Shown here: positions 1 through 9,489 of the stretch, in pieces
How positions within the stretch are numbered: position 1 is the stretch's first letter
How the letters are laid out: every line of letters begins with the position of its first letter
DNA from: Amarolinea aalborgensis
Lineage (GTDB): Bacteria > Chloroflexota > Anaerolineae > SSC4 > Amarolineaceae
NCBI RefSeq assembly: GCF_900491745.1
Contig: NZ_UETR01000009.1
Coordinates: forward strand, 1 to 64,000
Direction of reading: 5' to 3'
Length of the DNA: 64,000 nucleotides
Program-made: the position numbers and the translations under genes
The notes under the pieces: generated by a model
Seen by the model: only the letters and a program-made list of their open reading frames with translations
The model's database searches: none
What the model was told of the DNA's origin: nothing

Positions 1-292
1 CTCCGGTCGGCCGGCGCGCGCGCGCCGACTCCGCCGCGGTCAACGCCTGGATCCGCCGCGCCAACTCCAGCCAGGTGTGCGGCTGCATCTGCTCACTCGG
101 TATGTTCGCGAACTCCTCCACCGTAATCTTCGCCAGCGCGCCCAGCGCCGGGATGCCGGACACCAGGTCAGCGCCGCTCAGCGTCGGCACCGGCCCGCCG
201 CTCACGGGGTCAATGCGCATGGCGATCGTGCCGCCCGTGGCGATCACGTGGATGGTCGGTTTGGAATGTGGACTTCTCTTACGCTCACTCAT
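1..292 (-). CDS. L-asparaginase, N-terminal part (runs off left edge)
   Basis: The frame opens at an ATG (complement of 290-292) and continues off the left edge, so only the first 97 residues are visible. Residues 19-24 read TGGTIA, the signature around the nucleophilic threonine (T22) of bacterial L-asparaginases, and the following residues (substrate-loop-like region, then a segment resembling ITVEEFANIPS) fit the family. The enzyme hydrolyses asparagine to aspartate and ammonia. No signal peptide is seen before the Rossmann-like first strand, so a cytosolic enzyme is likely. Its GC-rich codons match the genes right of 17.5 kb and contrast with the operon that begins at 1375. Type I versus type II cannot be decided from this fragment. 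Confidence 0.85.
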   Translation of the reverse strand, partial: MSERKRSPHSKPTIHVIATGGTIAMRIDPVSGGPVPTLSGADLVSGIPALGALAKITVEEFANIPSEQMQPHTWLELARRIQALTAAESARARRPTG

Positions 293-901
293 GATGACCT
301 GCCTGGCCTGTGGCCGTTGACGCGCGGCGCGGAATGTTGATGGATTGATCACTACAACCATTTTTAGCACATTTCTACCCGCTTGCCAAAAAGGCGCGTC
401 AGAAAATTCAAGCAAAGTCAGCAAAAAGGTCGCCGCGGGCAAGTCGCCAACGCGCTGCGTAACGCTCCTTTAACGATTGCGCGCTACGGTACAAGCATCG
501 CGGTCATTCGGCTGCCATCAACGTCTGTTGGTTTTGCCCTAACTCCGGTTCGCCTTTCCTAACCGGGACAAGCTGAACCCAAATTGCTCACGCCAAGGCG
601 CAAAGAACGCCAAGAAGAAAAACCTTTGTGAACTTTGCGACTTTGCATAAGTTTTCTTGCTTTTTCTGCAAGAAGTCAACTTGCAAGATAGCAACTGAGG
701 TGCATCCGAGACGATCGTGATATTTCATACGTGATCTGCCTGCCTCTGGATATACCAATGATTTGGGTTGTACAAGCACAATGAATCGTAAAAGATGAGA
801 GACTTCTGAGAGTAAGATGGAAAACATCTGAGGCGCTCTTGTGTTATAGTGAGAGTAGGAAATGATGGTCGTTGAACAAGAACAGCACACGGAGCGACGT
901 G

Positions 902-1003
902 ATGAGCATCAAGCACTTGAACGTGGGCGAATTACAGCTGAACATTCGGGACATCCTGGAAGGGATCAAGTTTTGAAACGAACGCCACATCATCATTACC
1001 TAG
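902..1003 (+). pseudogene. Remnant of a Phd/YefM-type antitoxin
   Basis: An ATG at 902 with a GGAG about 8 bases upstream opens a 24-codon frame (start MSIKHLNVGELQLNIRDILE) ending in TGA at 974-976. Read through that stop, the same frame continues NERHIIIT before a TAG at 1001. This pattern (an N-terminal VNVGELK..IR.IL segment followed by a RxERHIIT strand) is what Phd/YefM antitoxins look like. I infer a decayed antitoxin; no toxin frame follows. The match is by eye over about 33 residues, so confidence is limited. Confidence 0.5.
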
Positions 1004-1161
1004 CAGACCAATAGCCGGAGTCAACATCAAGGAATGAGAGCGGATGAGCCGAAGTATCGATCAGCAGCCCATCATTTAGTGACAGCCCGCCGGAGGCAGA
1101 TCAACGGCGGTCGGTGGAAAGAGCAATGTGGTGGATGAAAATCATCCGTGGCGAGAGCGAT

Positions 1162-1190
1162 TTGCACTAATCTAGCGTTAATGCTATATT
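1162..1190 (+). promoter_or_regulatory. Candidate sigma70 promoter P1 of the tubulin operon
   Basis: TTGCAC at 1162-1167 and TATATT at 1185-1190 with a 17-base spacer. It would give a leader of about 175 bases before the first gene at 1375. Confidence 0.5.
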
Positions 1191-1283
1191 CTCAACAAGC
1201 TGTGAATGCTACCCTGATCCCCGCACTTGCTGTTCGACTAGTCTTCATGTTCGTGCACAGCCGCGCACTCCCACGCCCTTACA

Positions 1284-1312
1284 TTGAGATGTAACGCAGT
1301 AACGGCTATGCT
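1284..1312 (+). promoter_or_regulatory. Candidate sigma70 promoter P2 of the tubulin operon
   Basis: TTGAGA at 1284-1289 and TATGCT at 1307-1312 with a 17-base spacer, closest to the first gene; the expected leader is about 55 bases and contains GAAGG nine bases before the ATG at 1375. Confidence 0.5.
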
Positions 1313-1374
1313 TGGGAGCAAACTGGAGTTTACACCACATCTCGATGCGCTAACAGAACAGAAGGTCAGACTAA

Positions 1375-2130
1375 ATGACATCACTTTTCCTAAGACTCAT
1401 GGATGCCGATAGACGCAGTGAGTTGGCCGAATGCAAGGTCGATTTACTGGTAGGGGTCAACGAACAGCAGATCTGCGACAAAGTCATGGAGCGTCTTGAC
1501 CAACTCGGTTGGCAACCTGTTCCGAACCTTAGCCACTGGCTTCAGTCGGCGCAAAGCGAGAACCATCAAGCAATTCAAAGGGTGATGCGTGGAACTACGG
1601 GAACCATATCCGTTGCAGTGAATCCCAAGCCTTGCCCCAATTGCGTACAGCATCAGGAGGCGATTCGCCAGCTTCGGAACGCGCTGCATGGCAACAAGCA
1701 GATTGTAGAACGCGTGCGTCAAATTCTGATCGATGCAAGGCGATTGAGCCACAACGAAATAGCCCCAGAACGGTTCGCTGATGCTATTTCTGGTGCGCTA
1801 CACGACCTTGAAACGAAGGAGAACGCATTGCGCGACGTCGGTCTTGCTCTAAGCTCAACTCCAGGAAGCGAAGCAAGTTATGCAGATAAAATCCACTTGC
1901 TTGTCAGGGAAAATCACGAAAAGAATCGTGAAATCACAAGACTCGAGCAAGCCAAGGATGACCTAAAGCAGTCTCTTGCGTTCACGGAGGGACAGTTAAA
2001 GACTAAGTCAGGCGAAGTGCAGAGATTACGAGAAGAAAATTCGCGGCTAAAAAACGAGGTCAAAGACACAGGACGGCCTGCACCTCATTACGCGAACATG
2101 CCCAAGTCGTCTAGCGAAGATCATCTCTGA
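1375..2130 (+). CDS. Coiled-coil protein, first gene of the tubulin operon
   Basis: A 251-residue protein that I do not recognise. The N-terminal ~80 residues are mixed alpha/beta in character. A CPNC pair near residue 87 (CPNCVQHQEAIRQL) could be half of a zinc site or a disulfide pair. From about residue 90 the chain is helical, and residues ~175-235 form a heptad-rich coiled coil full of E, K, L and R. No signal peptide or membrane segment is seen. It begins the operon, eleven bases before the next gene, and has lower GC than genes outside 1.3-17.3 kb. A scaffold or adaptor role for the following membrane-linked proteins is an inference only. Confidence 0.75.
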   Translation: MTSLFLRLMDADRRSELAECKVDLLVGVNEQQICDKVMERLDQLGWQPVPNLSHWLQSAQSENHQAIQRVMRGTTGTISVAVNPKPCPNCVQHQEAIRQLRNALHGNKQIVERVRQILIDARRLSHNEIAPERFADAISGALHDLETKENALRDVGLALSSTPGSEASYADKIHLLVRENHEKNREITRLEQAKDDLKQSLAFTEGQLKTKSGEVQRLREENSRLKNEVKDTGRPAPHYANMPKSSSEDHL

Positions 2131-2141
2131 GGAAGACTGTG

Positions 2142-3890
2142 ATGAGTACACTTGCCGTAGGATCCGCATCGAGTATCGCAGCCCCCCTGGTCGCCGCCGC
2201 AGTGGCTATCGCCGGTGCAGGTGTGTTGGTGGCGCGTGAGAGCGCCAAGGCAATTTTGGCGTGCGGCAGTGAACTGAAAGCCATGGCGGATGAGAATCTG
2301 GCCTTGCAGCGCCAGTTACGCGCAGCCGCGGCGAACTACGAGCGTGAACAGCTACAAGCTGCACACGCGCAACGCCAGCGCAATGCCGCTAAACTGCAAC
2401 AGCAGGTCGAGCGTCAACAAGAACTACAACTAGAACGATCGAGACGACTGAAGAGTTCGAAAGAACTTGTGACAGCTGGCGCAGACTCACAATCCGATTG
2501 GGCCGCGGTCGACCGTATGCGTTCACAAGTGATACCAGACTCGCGACCACAGAACATTACCTTCGAGATGGCGAGTGGCTGGCCACAAAAGGTGCGGCAT
2601 CTTCGAGCCTGGACAGACCGGCTTCGTCAGTGCACTGATCGTTTTGCAGACGGTGCCAACGCCCATCTATTCGATGTCAGTGGCCTCATTGAGATGAATC
2701 GCAAACTAGACTCCAGAATAGCAGGGATGGAGGTGCAAGCAATCGACACTGCCCTGGGGAAGACGCTACCTTCCGTGGCGATTTTCGAAGAAACTGTAGC
2801 GGTAGCGTCCTATCTGGAACGCCGCTTGAAGGAGATGGAGGCTTTGGCGCCAGAACGCCAGAAACTGCGACAAAGAGCCATAAAGACGCTTTGGCAGGCC
2901 CAGGAGGCGTTGCACACTGTACTTAATGCTCCTGACGCAGACACTTACCTGGGCAGTGTGGAGCACATCAGCCGCATCTTGGACGACGCCGAACGTGCGT
3001 TATCGAAAGCCGAGTTCACGAGCGCCATCTCAGGCGCGGAGGCTGTGTTGCGTCATCTGCAATCTGTGCGCGAAACAGGGCAACGCCTGCGCCAGCGTAA
3101 CCTAATGCTGCTACTGAATGATTGGCAAAAACGTATGGAACCCCTGGCTCAGTTCTCGGAGCTGAAACCTAAGGTCGAAGAATGGCTGCGAAAAAACACC
3201 GATGTTCGCGCTCTGCTTGAACGAGATATCGCGTCGGCCTGGCTCCAGGCCGATCAAGCGGGCGGGTTGCTGGATACAGCAGAATCTCTGTTTCAGCAAG
3301 CCACAGACTTGCTGCTGCGCGCAACCGCCGAACTCTTGGCGAAGAATGCCGGCGAATGCCTGAGTGAAATGGGATATCGGATCGACACTCGGTCAGGCGA
3401 TGGCGTACGAACCTTGATCGGGCGCAAGCCGGACGGAAAGGAATTCTATTTGACCATTGATGATTTGGATGAGATGGCATTCAAAGTAGAGGGCCATGGC
3501 AACGAATCTTGTAAAACGGCCTTGCGCGAGTTCATGGATAGGCTGAGATCGAAAGGGGTAGGCGCTTCGTACCAGTCTGAATTCTCACTCGGCCTTGCTA
3601 CCCAACAACTTGTCCATCTCTTGCAGAGCAAGGGTTTTGATGTACGGATCGAACCTGCCGAGGACGGAGTGACGATTCTGGCCGAGGGGCAACCTGCTCT
3701 GACTGGCAAGATCAATTTCGATGGCGTCGTGCCTTCCAGCCTGACTCCGCAAATGCTCGACCTGTGGCGGCGACAGGTGGAAGAAACACACGAACCCGAG
3801 CCTGCCAACTCCACTAGTGAAGATGAGTGGTCTAAAGCACAGAAAGCGTGGGCAGACATGCAACCCTATCGTCTGAAGGAGGCGGCATGA
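2142..3890 (+). CDS. Membrane-anchored coiled-coil protein with a C-terminal globular domain
   Basis: A 582-residue protein of unknown family. The start ATG at 2142 follows GAGGAAG; a GTG directly before it is less likely. Residues ~11-31 are an uninterrupted Ala/Val/Gly hydrophobic stretch (one membrane helix or signal anchor). Residues ~45-105 are a strongly charged Gln/Arg/Glu coiled coil, and residues ~190-420 are mostly helical. The last ~150 residues look globular: a segment around residue 410 (MGYRIDTRSGDGVRTLIGRK) begins a beta-rich domain with an EFYLTIDD strand. Its stop overlaps the start of the 73-residue gene by four bases, so translation is probably coupled. In context it may link the AAA+ protein to the membrane; that is inference. 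Confidence 0.75.
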   Translation: MSTLAVGSASSIAAPLVAAAVAIAGAGVLVARESAKAILACGSELKAMADENLALQRQLRAAAANYEREQLQAAHAQRQRNAAKLQQQVERQQELQLERSRRLKSSKELVTAGADSQSDWAAVDRMRSQVIPDSRPQNITFEMASGWPQKVRHLRAWTDRLRQCTDRFADGANAHLFDVSGLIEMNRKLDSRIAGMEVQAIDTALGKTLPSVAIFEETVAVASYLERRLKEMEALAPERQKLRQRAIKTLWQAQEALHTVLNAPDADTYLGSVEHISRILDDAERALSKAEFTSAISGAEAVLRHLQSVRETGQRLRQRNLMLLLNDWQKRMEPLAQFSELKPKVEEWLRKNTDVRALLERDIASAWLQADQAGGLLDTAESLFQQATDLLLRATAELLAKNAGECLSEMGYRIDTRSGDGVRTLIGRKPDGKEFYLTIDDLDEMAFKVEGHGNESCKTALREFMDRLRSKGVGASYQSEFSLGLATQQLVHLLQSKGFDVRIEPAEDGVTILAEGQPALTGKINFDGVVPSSLTPQMLDLWRRQVEETHEPEPANSTSEDEWSKAQKAWADMQPYRLKEAA

Positions 3891-4108
3891 ATGGTGCTGT
3901 GGATCGAGTGCATGCGATCGCTGAGCTACTGGCAGCCGATCCTCCGCCCGCCCAGCGAACGATGGAGCGAGGCTATCTCCAGATATCGATGACCCATCAG
4001 GGCCAACTCGAGATGCGTGGTACGCGGGGCTATGTCGAGTGGCTGTTGTATGAACTGACTCGACGAGGATGGAGTCTCGAGATGGACAATCTACGTTGGT
4101 GCGGATGA
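3887..4108 (+). CDS. Small 73-aa protein, coupled to the gene before and the AAA+ gene after
   Basis: The ATG at 3887 follows GAAGGAGGCGGC and overlaps the previous stop in an ATGA. A longer in-frame version starting at 3848 would lie inside the previous gene and has no ribosome site, so it is not chosen. The protein has an amphipathic N-terminal helix, a beta-like stretch (GYLQISMTHQGQLEMRG), and a helix-strand ending in WSLEMDNLRWCG. No family is recognised. Its size and its place just before an AAA+ ATPase resemble small partner proteins beside Ycf46-like ATPases, but I cannot establish homology by eye. Confidence 0.7.
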   Translation: MNGAVDRVHAIAELLAADPPPAQRTMERGYLQISMTHQGQLEMRGTRGYVEWLLYELTRRGWSLEMDNLRWCG

Positions 4109-4129
4109 TCATAGGGGGGTTGACAGACG

Positions 4130-6280
4130 ATGAGTACCACACAGATATCCGATCAGACTCCTTCAGGAAACCAGGAATCTAAGACTAACCGCTATCGCAA
4201 CGACGTTCGACCCTTATGGTATCGCGAGATGGTGCAGGCGCGGGACGACCTAGGACGATGCGTTTTCTTGCTTCATTTCAATGTGGATGATTTGGTGTTT
4301 GCTCAGAACCTGGCACCCGACTTTCCTAACGATCTGTGGACGGTGAGCGAGTACATTGCCTATCGCCTGGCAAAAGCCAAATCTTTGGCGCTCTCTTACT
4401 CGTTGCACGATGGCCTCAGGGTGCATACGCGCGAGGATTTGGAGTCGGGAAGCGCAGCGCCCAGACCGACGAATACTTGGGAAAGCAACAACTCACCATC
4501 GCAATTGTGGCAAGATACGGCAGACCATGCCGCTTCACAGCCCTATGCGCTGATACGAGCGCAGGCGAGCCCGGGACGTTCTGGTCATGACGATCCGAAA
4601 ACCCCACACGAGTGGCGTCATCCTGACAACGTCTTTCCCCTATTTTCGCGTGTGCTGCTGCATGATTATCATGTAAAGGCCAACACGAATGGTTCGGGGA
4701 CGAGCGGCAGCGAACAGACGGAAAAGAATATGAGCGTAGGTGTGCTGATCGAGCACCTTCAGCATCTGGTCCCAGCCCCCAATGGTCCACTCGCCGCTCA
4801 TAACTCGGCTGCTATTATGGAAGCTCTGCACAATTGGTCGAGCGATCCCTACCTTGCCTTACGCAAACACGTGGTAGTCTGCATCACGCCCGACTTGGCG
4901 GCTTTGCACGCCGAGGTGCAGGGCGGCAACAGTCGTCTGAGCATTCATCGTCTGCCCATGCCCGGGCGGGATGACCGGAAGGCATTTGTGGCCTGGCTGG
5001 TCGGCTTCGATGAATACCGACTCCCCGCGGACGCGGACGACGCGAATGAGACAGAGGCGATCGATAAGCTGGCCAACGGGTCCGCGGGCATGAATCTGCG
5101 CGAATTACGCGACTTCGTTCGCTTTGTCAACCTGCACCCAGATGCCGACTGGAGGACGCGTCTGGCAGAGCGTCGCGCGGAGATTGTGAGTCGCGAGAGC
5201 GATGGCTTGTTGAGACCGCAGGAGCCCAAACACGGCCTTGCCGACATTGCCGGCTATGACTATGTCAAAGAACAGTTCGACCGCCTGCTTCCCCGTTTGC
5301 GTGAGGGTCGTGCTGACATTGCCGGCATCCTCTTCGTTGGCCCACCTGGCACCGGTAAATCCTACTTTGCCGCGGCTTTGGCGCGTGATGCAGGTGTGCC
5401 GATGTTCGTGATGCGCAACGTGCGCAGCATGTGGGTGGGCGAAAGCGAACGCAACTTTGAGCGCATTTTGGAGGTGGCGCGAACCCTGGCGCCGGCCGTC
5501 ATCTTCGTTGACGAGATTGACCAGGCTTTCATGAGTCGCTCGAGCAACCGCTCCGATAGCGGCGTCGAGCAACGCTTGTTAGGGCGCCTGCTGGAATTTA
5601 TGGAGGACAAAGGCAATTTGGGCAGGGTTTTGTGGATCGCCGCCAGCAATCGTCCTGATCTGCTTGATGCCGCGCTCCTCAGTCGGTTCAAGTTGCGTAT
5701 TCCATTTCTGCTCCCAGATGAAGCCGCTTGCCGAGATCTGTTGGAAAACAAGTTGCCTGCTCAAGCAGGCTTCCGCTGGCAGACTTCGATTTGGAATGAG
5801 TGGATGACAAAGTCTGTCGTTGGCCATTATTCTGGCCGTGAGTTGGAAACAATGGTGCGCGCGGCTTTCTGGCGCGCCGAAGACGACGCGCATCACCTGA
5901 CTTCGGCAGGCAATGGTGCCTGGCGCGAGCAGCGCAGCGCGCAACTTGCAGTCTTAGGGCTGGAATTGCCCCCTCGACCTATTGAGCAGCGCGGAAGCAA
6001 TGGAATGACAATGCCTTATGCTGATCCGGTTTATCTGCAAGAAATCTTGCACACCTCGAATCCAGGTCACGATGAACGAGAGTACGTGCGTCAATCCTTG
6101 TTGGCATTACTGGGCGCGCCCTTCAGCACGCCGGCTCTAGCGCGGGCTGTCCGTACGTCTCTGCCTGACGCTATAGGAAAAGCAGTGGTCTCAGACGATA
6201 ACCGCATCAATACCCAGGAGATTGCTGCGTTCCTAGATGCACAGACCAATTTTTCACGCAAACAGAGTGCTGGGTCATGA
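4130..6280 (+). CDS. AAA+ ATPase, Cdc48/Ycf46-like, with a degenerate N-terminal module
   Basis: A 716-residue cytosolic ATPase. The C-terminal AAA module has Walker A GPPGTGKS at residues 404-411, Walker B ending D461-E462 (VIFVDEID), a sensor-1 asparagine at N507 (AASNRPD), and a likely arginine finger at R519. A winged or helical C-terminal region follows. The N-terminal ~370 residues lack a P-loop, yet segments such as VFLLHFNVDDLV and the later VVVCITPDLA resemble a decayed ATPase half, as in Ycf46-type proteins. AAA proteins of this class unfold or remodel protein assemblies, so disassembly of the tubulin-like partner is an attractive inference. The stop overlaps the VWA gene by four bases. 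Confidence 0.88.
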   Translation: MSTTQISDQTPSGNQESKTNRYRNDVRPLWYREMVQARDDLGRCVFLLHFNVDDLVFAQNLAPDFPNDLWTVSEYIAYRLAKAKSLALSYSLHDGLRVHTREDLESGSAAPRPTNTWESNNSPSQLWQDTADHAASQPYALIRAQASPGRSGHDDPKTPHEWRHPDNVFPLFSRVLLHDYHVKANTNGSGTSGSEQTEKNMSVGVLIEHLQHLVPAPNGPLAAHNSAAIMEALHNWSSDPYLALRKHVVVCITPDLAALHAEVQGGNSRLSIHRLPMPGRDDRKAFVAWLVGFDEYRLPADADDANETEAIDKLANGSAGMNLRELRDFVRFVNLHPDADWRTRLAERRAEIVSRESDGLLRPQEPKHGLADIAGYDYVKEQFDRLLPRLREGRADIAGILFVGPPGTGKSYFAAALARDAGVPMFVMRNVRSMWVGESERNFERILEVARTLAPAVIFVDEIDQAFMSRSSNRSDSGVEQRLLGRLLEFMEDKGNLGRVLWIAASNRPDLLDAALLSRFKLRIPFLLPDEAACRDLLENKLPAQAGFRWQTSIWNEWMTKSVVGHYSGRELETMVRAAFWRAEDDAHHLTSAGNGAWREQRSAQLAVLGLELPPRPIEQRGSNGMTMPYADPVYLQEILHTSNPGHDEREYVRQSLLALLGAPFSTPALARAVRTSLPDAIGKAVVSDDNRINTQEIAAFLDAQTNFSRKQSAGS

Positions 6281-9200
6281 AGCTTGCGCTTGCCTTGGCA
6301 CTCACTCTGGTTCTGTTAGGGTTGCACATCTCAGCGCCAGAGACAGCGTTGGGCGAAGAAGTTGGTGAGTCAGCGCCCGTTGATATCGTCATCGTATTGG
6401 ACGACTCGGGGAGCATGGCTGATTGCACCAATCCATGGACGCCCAACAACGACAAATGCACCAGTGGCCAAATTCCGCCGAGCGACCCACTGGATTTGCG
6501 TTATAGCGCTGCTCGCCTACTGGCGACCCTCGCTGACAGCGGCGATCGTATTGCCGTTGTTAGGTTTGCTTCCAGGGTGGAAGGGGTTGGCGCATTAGGA
6601 AAGCTCACCGCCATGGGTGGCCCTGAAAACCGCGCAGGTCTCATTTCATCCTTGAACGCCCCAAAGGACTATAGCGCCCACGGCGAGACGCGTATTGACC
6701 TGGGCTTCGCGAAGGCTGTAGACATATTTGCCGGCCAGCAGGAACCTGCAAGAGCTCGCTACTTGCTGTTTCTAACCGATGGCGTACCTTACGGGGGCCA
6801 GGATCAAAATAGGGCGGTGCGAGGTTCAGCAGCCGCATTGCGACGAATGGGTGTTCAGGTGTTCTCCGTCGTTCTCTGCAACCAGAATGCAGGCTGTCCC
6901 GAGGGAGCCGCAACGTTTCTGGAAACGAATGCAGGCGTCTCAGCCAGACTTGCACAAAATGCTTCCGAGTTGTTACGAGAGTTTAGCGATATTTTCGCAT
7001 CTATCAAGCCGGAGATCCACGTGGTAGACCGACGTAACAAAGATGGCAACCTGGAGTTTTTCACGCGCGAAACACACGCGGCGCGACGCATTGCTGTTGT
7101 CGCCTCTGTAGGTGAATTGAACACTTTGCGTCGTGATGATCAGCCAATCACAACTGAAAAGGCATTACATGATAGCAACATCGAGGTTCAATTGATTGAG
7201 AGCAGCGCCTTGCCTGCAGGTCGCTGGGTAGGGGTGACTAAAGATGGAGGTGCTTTTGTTGTTGCTAGCACTGACACCTATCCTAAGCTGCTTTCGCCAC
7301 CTGCCTCCATTGCCGAAAATCCTGCCTCCGTTCGCTACGCGCCATCTGACAAGCCGACGCTGCTGATGGGGGGTATCCATGGACCCGCAGGCGAAGACCC
7401 CTTGTTGCTGGATGGAACCACTCCGCTCAAACCGTTAACCACAGATGGTCAGATTCGATGGATAACCGTGCCACCTGGACGCAAGGACATCATGTTGCAA
7501 GTGGGCAGCGACGCCGCGCCCCTCCAAATCATCAAACACTTTGCTATCGAAACGCGTTCAGACCTGCCAAAACTTCAGGCCGATTCACCGTCGGCGGCCG
7601 CAGGCTGCATCCCGAACGGTCCATGCCTGTTTCAGGCATCATTTGGTCCTGGTCCTGACGTCACAGAGTTGCGCGGGCATGTTTATGTACTCGATCAATC
7701 GCTGGATAGCCAGCCCATACACGACGCAGGCTTGGATTGCCAAGGTCGGAGTTGCAGCTACAAAGGATTCGTCCCCACAGATGGCCACACTTACGCCATT
7801 TATTTTGTTTGCGAAGGCGTTAGTCAGGGCGTACATTTTGGAGATTGGACCGAGACTAGTTTGGTGATGGAGCCAGCGGTCTATGTGCGCGGCCTGCCCG
7901 ACCCTCTGAATCTGGGTCAACAACCTCTTGACGGTTGGCCTGTGACCGTCATTGCCGGGACAACTGAAGATTTGGGACGGTTGACCGCTGACCTGTCCTT
8001 GAATCGGGCGGGGAATGGAGCACCAGTGAACGGCATTACAGTAGTATTCAGCGTTGATATTCGAGGTGCTGGCCAGCAAGCGGCAACTCTCAAAGTTGAC
8101 TTTCCGATTGATATAGCACCAGGCCAGTACGAGGGCACGCTCAACTTCAGTACAGAGCGTCAACCCACTGGGGTGCGCCTTCCGCGGTCCGTGAGGGTAT
8201 TCAGGAATGTTGCCACACCCACAGCAGTGATTGATAGTAAGGACGTTGATTTCGGCAAAGCAAATTTTGAAATCAGCGGCGAACCGGTCAAAGCGCAAGC
8301 CGATCTTCCGATCAGTTTTAGAAATGGAGACCCCTTCGCCGTGCAGGTCACCGAGTTCAATAGCGCCAACTGTCCAGGGCTTCAGCTTACAGCGGGCGCC
8401 CCTACGAGCGAGGGCAAGTTGCCATTGCGATTATTCACAACCGGTCAAACACAACTCCTGCCAGGCGTCTGTACTGGGACTTTTGCGTTGGCGGCGCCGG
8501 ATGCTAACAGCACCGTCGAGAAGGGGACGAACCTAACCTGGAAACTCGAAATCGCGCCACTAGCCTGGGCCTTCAAGGGAGTACGTGGGTTTGATGGTCG
8601 TGAGGGGCAGGATTTTCGGGCTGGTGACATTGGCCTTCCGCAAGAACGGGCGCGCGGGGAATTGCTTGTCTACTTTACGGGAAATCCCAACTTCCGCCTC
8701 GAGGCATCGGACTTACACGCAGGTGGCGGCGTCAGTAGTATTGGCGCTGAAAGCCTGGAACTTCTTTTTGGTGAACCGAAGGCGGGCACCGAGGAAAACA
8801 CCTACCTGGTACCAGTGGATCTGGTAGTGAAGGAATCAATCAATTATCACCCCTTATGGGGCACGACGTACAGCGGCGATTTCAAATTGGCCGTGGCGGG
8901 CTTACCTGGAAAGCCCGTATCAGTTAGTTTCCGTTTTCGCAGCCCCAGTTGGTTACAACGCCATTTCTTCAAGTATTACCGGCTATGGTGGCCAGGGATT
9001 GTCAGTTGGCCATTGACGTTGTTGTTTCTGTTAGTCGTTACCTTTGTGATGTTGCGTCAGCGTGCAAGTCGGATCGAGAAGCAAGTAGCTGCACAACCCG
9101 AAGCCTCGCCCAACCCACCTGAGTCATCCAAGCCATCCTTTCCTGCACCGCCGCCTCCATCATCCCCACCGTGGAGCGTAAAGCCATCAACACCATCACC

Positions 9201-9444
9201 GTTCGGGAGATATTCATCTACCTCCCCAGACCGTCCTCCGGCACCCTTCAGCGGTCCTAGGTCGACCGGAAGCGCATCGCCACTTGGTGGTTCATCAGCG
9301 CCTACCAGCTTTTCAGGCGCTCCCGTTCCCGGTTTCGGCTCACAGTCATCAAAGCCTGGTCCAGGCAAATCTTCTGCCTCCACCTCACCCTTTGGCGAGG
9401 CGAAGTCAGGCCTAGCGAAGCCATCTAAACCACCTTGGCGCTAA
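6277..9444 (+). CDS. Secreted, membrane-anchored VWA-domain protein
   Basis: A 1055-residue protein. Residues 1-26 form a signal peptide ending near TALG. A von Willebrand A domain follows with a MIDAS motif DDSGS at residues 42-46, a later threonine in GETRID and the aspartate in FLTDG, so the metal site looks intact. A Cys-bearing insertion (ADC..NDKC) sits just after the motif. Residues ~250-890 are beta-rich Ig-like domains with several cysteine pairs. One membrane helix lies at ~905-927, and then a ~130-residue Pro/Ser/Gly-rich tail predicted to be cytoplasmic. Starts by ATGA overlap with the AAA+ gene. VWA plus AAA+ pairs (MoxR/RavA style) are known to act together; here the VWA is outside the membrane, so direct contact would need the tail. 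Confidence 0.88.
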   Translation: MKLALALALTLVLLGLHISAPETALGEEVGESAPVDIVIVLDDSGSMADCTNPWTPNNDKCTSGQIPPSDPLDLRYSAARLLATLADSGDRIAVVRFASRVEGVGALGKLTAMGGPENRAGLISSLNAPKDYSAHGETRIDLGFAKAVDIFAGQQEPARARYLLFLTDGVPYGGQDQNRAVRGSAAALRRMGVQVFSVVLCNQNAGCPEGAATFLETNAGVSARLAQNASELLREFSDIFASIKPEIHVVDRRNKDGNLEFFTRETHAARRIAVVASVGELNTLRRDDQPITTEKALHDSNIEVQLIESSALPAGRWVGVTKDGGAFVVASTDTYPKLLSPPASIAENPASVRYAPSDKPTLLMGGIHGPAGEDPLLLDGTTPLKPLTTDGQIRWITVPPGRKDIMLQVGSDAAPLQIIKHFAIETRSDLPKLQADSPSAAAGCIPNGPCLFQASFGPGPDVTELRGHVYVLDQSLDSQPIHDAGLDCQGRSCSYKGFVPTDGHTYAIYFVCEGVSQGVHFGDWTETSLVMEPAVYVRGLPDPLNLGQQPLDGWPVTVIAGTTEDLGRLTADLSLNRAGNGAPVNGITVVFSVDIRGAGQQAATLKVDFPIDIAPGQYEGTLNFSTERQPTGVRLPRSVRVFRNVATPTAVIDSKDVDFGKANFEISGEPVKAQADLPISFRNGDPFAVQVTEFNSANCPGLQLTAGAPTSEGKLPLRLFTTGQTQLLPGVCTGTFALAAPDANSTVEKGTNLTWKLEIAPLAWAFKGVRGFDGREGQDFRAGDIGLPQERARGELLVYFTGNPNFRLEASDLHAGGGVSSIGAESLELLFGEPKAGTEENTYLVPVDLVVKESINYHPLWGTTYSGDFKLAVAGLPGKPVSVSFRFRSPSWLQRHFFKYYRLWWPGIVSWPLTLLFLLVVTFVMLRQRASRIEKQVAAQPEASPNPPESSKPSFPAPPPPSSPPWSVKPSTPSPFGRYSSTSPDRPPAPFSGPRSTGSASPLGGSSAPTSFSGAPVPGFGSQSSKPGPGKSSASTSPFGEAKSGLAKPSKPPWR

Positions 9445-9489
9445 TTTAACCTTTACTCATGTTTTTATCGTTCCGGCTCGGAGGAGCTC

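Larger units (their letters stand above)
293..1374. other. Gene-poor left flank of the low-GC operon
   Basis: About 1.1 kb without an intact gene. At 590-650 lies a sequence built from repeated CAAAG/GCCAAG words, resembling dispersed low-complexity repeats of environmental genomes. A remnant antitoxin reading frame sits at 902-1003, and two sigma70-like promoters facing the operon at 1162-1190 and 1284-1312. Minus-strand frames of 60-100 codons at 588-916 have no recognisable domain and start inside the repeat-like stretch; I do not call them genes. Confidence 0.6.

Noticed and set aside
588..916. Minus-strand frames of 63 and 100 codons left of the operon
   Set aside because: They start in or end in repeat-like sequence, have no domain and no convincing ribosome site.
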